DNA of 33,798 bases from Aneurinibacillus sp. REN35 (GTDB taxonomy: Bacteria > Bacillota > Bacilli > Aneurinibacillales > Aneurinibacillaceae), in assembly GCF_041379945.2 (NCBI RefSeq), contig NZ_JBFTXJ020000025.1, positions 1 to 33,798 of the forward strand, read 5' to 3'. The notes under the pieces are model-generated. The model was not told the origin of the DNA, ran no database searches, and was given only the letters and a program-made list of their open reading frames with translations. The position numbers and the translations under genes were made by a program. Shown here piece by piece: positions 29,978 through 33,798 of the stretch; position 1 is the stretch's first letter; each line of letters begins with the position of its first letter.

Positions 29978-31339
29978 GTGACACGTCATATTATTATTGG
30001 CGGCGATGCGGCCGGCTTGAGTGCCGCTACGCAAATCCGGCGTTTGGACCCTGAAGCGGAGATTATCGTGTTTGAGAAAGACAATATCATCTCGTATGCC
30101 AAATGCGGCCTGCCTTATTACATAGGAGGGATCATTCCGGAAGCCGATCATCTTAAGGCAATGCCTCCAGATGTGCTGCAGGATAAGTTTGAAGTACAAT
30201 TGCATATGAACAGTGAGGTAATGTCCATTCACCCGGATGAGAAGGTGATTACCGTACGCCAGAAAGGCGAGGAAGTGAAATATCCATATGATAAGCTGTT
30301 GATTGCGACAGGAGCACGCCCTCGTTTACCGGACTGGACGGGCGGAAAGCTTGATGGAGTATTCCCGGTAAATACAATGGCGGATGCGCACAGAATCAAT
30401 GCATGGATTGAAGAAGAAGATGCTAGAAAAGTTGTTATTATCGGTGGAGGATATATTGGACTTGAGATGGCGGAGACTCTGACGCATAAAGGATGTAGGG
30501 TGACAGTTGTCACGCGCGGAGCCCAACTATTAAATCCCTTTGATCCGGATATGGCTAAGCTTGCGGAAGAAGAACTGCGAAAACATGGTGTAGATGTGTA
30601 TTTGCAGGAGGATGTAATCGAAGTAAGAGGAGAAAACGGTCGAGCCGCCGAAGTATTAACAGAGAGGACAAGTTTTTCGGCACAGACGGTAATTGTGGCG
30701 GTAGGAATTATCCCGAACAGCGAGATGGCAATCGCGGCTGGAATACGGACAGGCCTAATGAATGCTATTGAAGTGAATGAGAAGATGGAGACAAGCCTTC
30801 CAGACATTTATGCTGCTGGGGATTGTGCCACTCAATATCATATGCTCAAGAAGATGGATGATTATATTCCGCTTGGAACAACGGCCAACAAGCAGGGGAA
30901 TATCGCTGGTTATAACATGGCAAACAGTGAGAAAGTCTTCCCTGGAATATTGGGAACGGCGATTCTAAAAGCATTCGATCTAGAATGTGCGCGTACCGGT
31001 CTTAATGAAGAGGAAGCACGTAAGGCAGGGATTGCATTTGCTTGTGTAACCCGCCGTACGAAAGATCATGCCGGCTACTATCCCGATGCTAAGACATTAT
31101 ATGTGAAGCTTTTATATCAAGCAGATACGCATATACTGCTAGGCGGACAGCTTATCGGGTATGGGGGTACAAAGCGAATTGATACGCTTGCTTGTGCCAT
31201 TACTTCCGGTATGACACTCGAAGAACTCATAGATCTTGATGTAGCATATGCTCCTCCGTTTTCCGGAGTATGGGATCCTATCCAACAGGCTGCCAGAGAA
31301 GTGCTCAAGGGACTAACCAATAATAAGGAAAAGAGGTAA
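29978..31339 (+). CDS. CoA-disulfide reductase / NADH oxidase-type flavoprotein
   Basis: A 453-residue FAD/NAD(P)H pyridine-nucleotide-disulfide oxidoreductase. FAD fold: IIIGGDAAGLSAA (4-16). Single redox cysteine C43 in SYAKCGLPYYIGG, typical of CoA-disulfide reductases and NADH oxidases. NAD(P) fold: VVIIGGGYIGLEMAE. Second FAD motif: IYAAGDCA, then a dimerisation domain with CVTRRTKDHAGYYP. It keeps coenzyme A reduced, or consumes NADH and oxygen. The start is GTG 29978 with AAGGAG upstream. The stop overlaps the first ATG of the UspA reading frame, so they are co-transcribed. Confidence 0.93.
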   Translation: MTRHIIIGGDAAGLSAATQIRRLDPEAEIIVFEKDNIISYAKCGLPYYIGGIIPEADHLKAMPPDVLQDKFEVQLHMNSEVMSIHPDEKVITVRQKGEEVKYPYDKLLIATGARPRLPDWTGGKLDGVFPVNTMADAHRINAWIEEEDARKVVIIGGGYIGLEMAETLTHKGCRVTVVTRGAQLLNPFDPDMAKLAEEELRKHGVDVYLQEDVIEVRGENGRAAEVLTERTSFSAQTVIVAVGIIPNSEMAIAAGIRTGLMNAIEVNEKMETSLPDIYAAGDCATQYHMLKKMDDYIPLGTTANKQGNIAGYNMANSEKVFPGILGTAILKAFDLECARTGLNEEEARKAGIAFACVTRRTKDHAGYYPDAKTLYVKLLYQADTHILLGGQLIGYGGTKRIDTLACAITSGMTLEELIDLDVAYAPPFSGVWDPIQQAAREVLKGLTNNKEKR

Positions 31340-31344
31340 TGGAT

Positions 31345-31788
31345 ATGAAAACGAAAACGATTCTAGTTCCGGTTGACGGATCGCAACATGCGCTGCGGGC
31401 ATTGAGAGAGGCAGCGGATATGGCGAAAGCTTTTGATGGCACTATTCTTTTGTTAAATGTTCAATATGATTTAGAGACCTTCCATACGCGTCGTTTTTTT
31501 AGTCGTGAACAGATCGAGCAGTATGAAAAAGAACTGAGCGATGAGGTACTTACTCCTGCCGTAGATGAATTACGACAGTATGAAGTAGCGTTTGAAGTGA
31601 AGGTAAGGGTGGGCAGCCCGAAAAAAGAAATTATAGCGGAAGCGTCAGAATGCAGTGCTGACTATATTGTAATGGGTTCGCGCGGCATGGGTTCAGTGAT
31701 GGGGAGTGTGCTAGGGAGCGTAAGTTATGGCGTACTAAATGAGGCATCGTGTCCGGTAGTGATCGTACCGAATCGTAAGGAGAAGTAA
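31345..31788 (+). CDS. UspA-type universal stress protein
   Basis: A 147-residue UspA-fold protein: KTILVPVDGSQHALRAL at the start, and the ATP-binding loop GSRGMGSVMGSVLGSVSYGVLNEASCPVVIVPN matching G-2X-G-9X-G(S/T). Such proteins bind ATP and respond to redox or energy stress. I choose ATG 31345, because the ATG at 31339 lies only two bases from the AGAGG site. Position directly behind a CoA-disulfide reductase suggests a shared redox-stress role. Confidence 0.92.
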   Translation: MKTKTILVPVDGSQHALRALREAADMAKAFDGTILLLNVQYDLETFHTRRFFSREQIEQYEKELSDEVLTPAVDELRQYEVAFEVKVRVGSPKKEIIAEASECSADYIVMGSRGMGSVMGSVLGSVSYGVLNEASCPVVIVPNRKEK

Positions 31789-31827
31789 GAATCTTCAAGA
31801 TAAAGCAGAAGCTGAGGTGAACTACAT

Positions 31828-32637
31828 ATGAAGGTTGAGACGATTCGCTTTGCAGATGAAGCAAAAATCGTATGGCAGGAGACCGCGGGACTTGCGATTG
31901 TAACAATAAAACGGCCATGGGCAAGAAACGCCATGACACCGGAAATGTGGAAGGCATTAGCTGATATCGGAAGAAAAATTGAAAAGAACGAGAAAATAAA
32001 AACGGTGATCTTGCGGGGAGATGGGAATCAGTTTACCGTAGGCTCAGATATTAAGGCATTTCATAAGATGTCGATTGAAGAGGCGAATGAAGCCTTTGTT
32101 GTCATGGAAGATGCGATTTCGTCATTTGAGCATTTGCGGATTCCGACCATTGCGTTTCTTACAGGCCCGGCTATGGGGGCGGGCTTGGAATTGGCGCTTT
32201 CCTGTGATTTGCGTATAGGGACTCCAGATGCTTTGCTTGGAATCCCAATTGGGAAGTTGGGTATTACAATTAGCCAACGCTTTTCACAGCGCTTGGTCAA
32301 TCTCATTGGTCCAAGCCGTACGAAGGACTTGATTTTCACGGGTCGTGCATTTAAAGCTGAAGAAGCGTATAGCCTTGGGCTCCTGAATTACCTGGTAAGT
32401 GAAGAGGAGGCAGATGCATTCTTGTTGGAGTTAGCAAGAACTGTATCCTGCGCTTCCATGAATTCGTTACAGGCGGCTAAGGAAGCGGTAGCGCGTTGTG
32501 TACCGTATACAGAAGTTGCATTTGGCCATCGTGGCTATCCACAGTATATTGATCCTGTTGATTTCCCTGAAGGTGTGGCTGCTTTCGTGGAAAAACGAGA
32601 GCCGAGATTTGGACGTTCTGTTCAAGCTTCATCATAG
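31828..32637 (+). CDS. Enoyl-CoA hydratase/isomerase family protein (crotonase fold)
   Basis: A 269-residue crotonase-fold protein. The first oxyanion-hole block is QFTVGSDIKAF (68-78) and the second is GPAMGAGLELALSCD (113-127), with E121 at the first catalytic Glu position. The second catalytic Glu of true hydratases, in the PExxLG motif, is replaced: P140-I141-G142-K-L-G. A hydratase reaction is therefore doubtful, and an isomerase, thioesterase or hydrolase-type CoA chemistry is more likely. The site GAGGTG precedes ATG 31828. It follows the UspA gene after 39 bases, so it is probably in the same operon. Confidence 0.85.
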   Translation: MKVETIRFADEAKIVWQETAGLAIVTIKRPWARNAMTPEMWKALADIGRKIEKNEKIKTVILRGDGNQFTVGSDIKAFHKMSIEEANEAFVVMEDAISSFEHLRIPTIAFLTGPAMGAGLELALSCDLRIGTPDALLGIPIGKLGITISQRFSQRLVNLIGPSRTKDLIFTGRAFKAEEAYSLGLLNYLVSEEEADAFLLELARTVSCASMNSLQAAKEAVARCVPYTEVAFGHRGYPQYIDPVDFPEGVAAFVEKREPRFGRSVQASS

Positions 32638-32959
32638 CTTTACAAAAAATTAGCCTTTTCCCTGGCTGAATAGAGTCGTTTGTATTATACAATGAATATA
32701 GTAACAGCAAATCAATGCTGCAAAAGGAGATGACGGTATGACTGGCACCGGTATGTGTATGCAAAGAGAAAGTAAAAGGCCGGGACAGGTGTGCCGTCTC
32801 TACGTTATGTCTTTTTTACGCATAGGCAAGAAGATACCAGGCATAAAATGTTCTATGTTGGAGAGCAATAAAAGGACTACCTCATGTTGTATTGAGGCAG
32901 TCCTTTGTTTTTTATTAAAGGTAAAGCACATAATCAATATTGATGACAGGAGGGGTAGT
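32638..32959. other. Leader region before the YkuK-type gene
   Basis: About 320 bases. A -10-like TATACAAT lies near 32690, and AAAAGGAG at 32722-32729 precedes an ATG at 32738. The frame opened by this ATG (MTGTGMCMQRESKRPGQV...) runs in phase through a terminator hairpin into the YkuK-type gene. Cys/Lys-rich content and the internal terminator argue against a long fusion protein. A short leader ORF or an untranslated attenuated leader is possible. Confidence 0.4.
32871..32913 (+). terminator. Terminator in the YkuK leader
   Basis: AAAGGACTACCTCA (32871-32884) pairs with TGAGGCAGTCCTTT (32893-32906) with one mismatch, followed by GTTTTTT. It lies 47 bases before the GTG start of the YkuK-type gene. 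Confidence 0.85.
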
Positions 32960-33523
32960 GTGGATAGGATGAAGCCATATAAAGATGGTGCCTTCTACAA
33001 TATGAGTGAAACATTTGTAAGCTTTAACGATGTATTTGCCCGTATTTTGCGGTTTGTAGAACAAGATCCGCTTGCAGAATATGCGATGGCGATTGGGACG
33101 GATTCACATGCGTATCAATCCTATACGAAGTTTACATCTGCTGTATTGATTCATCGTTTAGGTAAAGGCGCGTGGGGATGCCTGCGTGATTATGTTGTGC
33201 CTCGTCGTATACAAAGCTTGCGTGAAAAGATTTCGCTTGAGACCTCTCTTAGTCAGGAAATTGCTTATTATGTGACTCCGGAAATGGTTACGCGTATCTC
33301 GGATGTATTGTTGCCATATGTAGATAAGGGAGCGGACTTTACTCTGTCTATTCATTTGGATATTGGTACGAAGGGAGCCACGAAGGAGCTAATTAAAGAA
33401 ATGGTGGGTCGTATTCAAGCAATGGGAATTGAAGCGAAAATTAAACCCGAATCCTATGTAGCTTCAAGCTATGCAAATCGGTTTACAAAGCGAAGTTCTA
33501 TTCTGAAACGTCAAGCAAACTAA
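32960..33523 (+). CDS. YkuK-type RNase H-fold protein (DUF458)
   Basis: A 187-residue soluble protein of the YkuK/DUF458 family, whose fold is of the ribonuclease H type. Seen: FARILRFVEQDPLAEYAMAIGTDSHAYQ with the first acidic residue in GTDSH, LIHRLGKGAWGCLRDYVV, SLREKISLETSLSQEIAYY and LSIHLDIGTKGATKELIKEMVG. The nuclease role is family inference only. The start is GTG 32960 with AGGAGGGG six bases upstream. ATG 32969 is the alternative. Confidence 0.85.
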   Translation: MDRMKPYKDGAFYNMSETFVSFNDVFARILRFVEQDPLAEYAMAIGTDSHAYQSYTKFTSAVLIHRLGKGAWGCLRDYVVPRRIQSLREKISLETSLSQEIAYYVTPEMVTRISDVLLPYVDKGADFTLSIHLDIGTKGATKELIKEMVGRIQAMGIEAKIKPESYVASSYANRFTKRSSILKRQAN

Positions 33524-33573
33524 TCGAGTCTATAGGTTTATTTAAACATTTTTTTAGGATTTTAAAAAAGTGC

Positions 33574-33603
33574 TTGCCATGTTTATTTAAAGCATGATAT
33601 ATT
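33574..33603 (+). promoter_or_regulatory. tRNA-cluster promoter
   Basis: TTGCCA (33574-33579) and TATATT (33598-33603) with an 18-base spacer, 60 bases upstream of the tRNA-Asn gene, in an AT-rich stretch. Confidence 0.55.
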
Positions 33604-33662
33604 AATTTCTGTCGCTGATAATACTTTAAAGGTAGAGAAGCGACTACATAGACACAACATGT

Positions 33663-33738
33663 TCCGCAGTAGCTCAGTCGGTAGAGCAATCGGCTGTTAA
33701 CCGATCGGTCGCTGGTTCGAGTCCGGCCTGCGGAGCCA
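33663..33738 (+). tRNA. tRNA-Asn (GTT)
   Basis: A complete 76-base cloverleaf. Acceptor TCCGCAG pairs with CTGCGGA, the anticodon stem ATCGG/CCGAT encloses loop CTGTTAA with anticodon GTT at 33696-33698, and the T-loop is TTCGAGT. The terminal CCA is encoded. It is the first gene of a tRNA cluster. Confidence 0.97.
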
Positions 33739-33744
33739 TCATGT

Positions 33745-33798
33745 GGCCCGTTGGAGAAGCGGCTTAACTCACATGCCTTTCACGCATGCATTCAGGGG
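33745..33798 (+). tRNA. tRNA-Glu (TTC), truncated by the window end
   Basis: It begins GGCCCGTTGGAGAAGCGGCT. The anticodon stem CATGC/GCATG encloses CTTTCAC with anticodon TTC at 33779-33781. The T-arm and acceptor 3' strand lie outside the window. It follows tRNA-Asn by six bases. Confidence 0.92.

Noticed and set aside
1-33798. CRISPR array, integrase/attachment site or phage module
   Set aside because: No regularly spaced repeats, cas genes, recombinase or phage structural genes are visible. The only mobile-element traces are the TnsA scrap, the 25-bp repeats and the MITE-like element.

Overview
The window looks like a chromosomal segment of a low-to-moderate G+C, Gram-positive, spore-former-type bacterium (Bacillales). 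The reasons are AGGAGG ribosome-binding sites throughout, frequent TTG/GTG starts, strong U-tract terminators, a 5TM-PAS sporulation-kinase-like histidine kinase, Bacillus-type PotABCD, YdcF-, YkuK- and UspA-type genes, and CCA-encoding tRNA genes. The gene mix would fit Aneurinibacillus/Brevibacillus-like genera, but that placement is inference.

Layout. Positions 1-3250 are a decayed, transfer-scarred zone. It holds a VanR-type response regulator broken by an internal deletion and truncated, the first 27 codons of an acetyltransferase, an apparently intact VanY/CwlK-type peptidase, a chimera of the N-terminus of a Tn7-type TnsA with the tail of a P-loop kinase, a gene split by an in-frame amber codon, and a LysR fragment. 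A perfect 25-bp direct repeat flanks part of this zone. Positions 3300-5800 carry two convergent short-chain dehydrogenases and a GNAT acetyltransferase behind a Fur-box-like dyad.

The most interesting locus is 5826-9077. It is a Mef-like MFS exporter followed by an Msr-like ABC-F ribosome-protection protein, each preceded by its own leader peptide and folded RNA. The first leader reads MTHSITLRFPTLNQ, almost the macrolide-arrest peptide ErmDL but with its key M-R replaced by I-T. It is followed by an antiterminator and two tandem terminators. The second leader reads MQFLFFF, sits where streptococcal mef/msr operons carry the MsrDL leader, and starts a set of mutually exclusive hairpins ending at the msr ribosome-binding site. 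The locus is therefore read as a dual-attenuator, drug-sensing resistance operon.

Positions 9200-11800 carry an EamA exporter, a MITE-like inverted-repeat element and a CYP109-like cytochrome P450. Positions 11817-16320 are a polyamine uptake operon (XRE-cupin regulator, potA-potB-potC-potD). Positions 16400-19330 hold a flavodoxin-fold quinone reductase, a WYL regulator, a DinB-fold protein and a YdcF-type protein. Positions 19350-26000 hold a secreted protein, a second drug/metabolite exporter, a 664-residue histidine kinase, a tandem GNAT protein and an NiaP-like MFS transporter. Positions 26000-33800 hold a glycine-zipper stress protein, diaminopropionate ammonia-lyase, a DUF952 protein, small conserved unknowns, a beta-carbonic anhydrase, a CoA-disulfide-reductase/UspA/crotonase cluster, a YkuK-type RNase H-fold protein, and the start of a tRNA cluster (Asn, then a truncated Glu). 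Most convergent pairs are separated by clear hairpin terminators.
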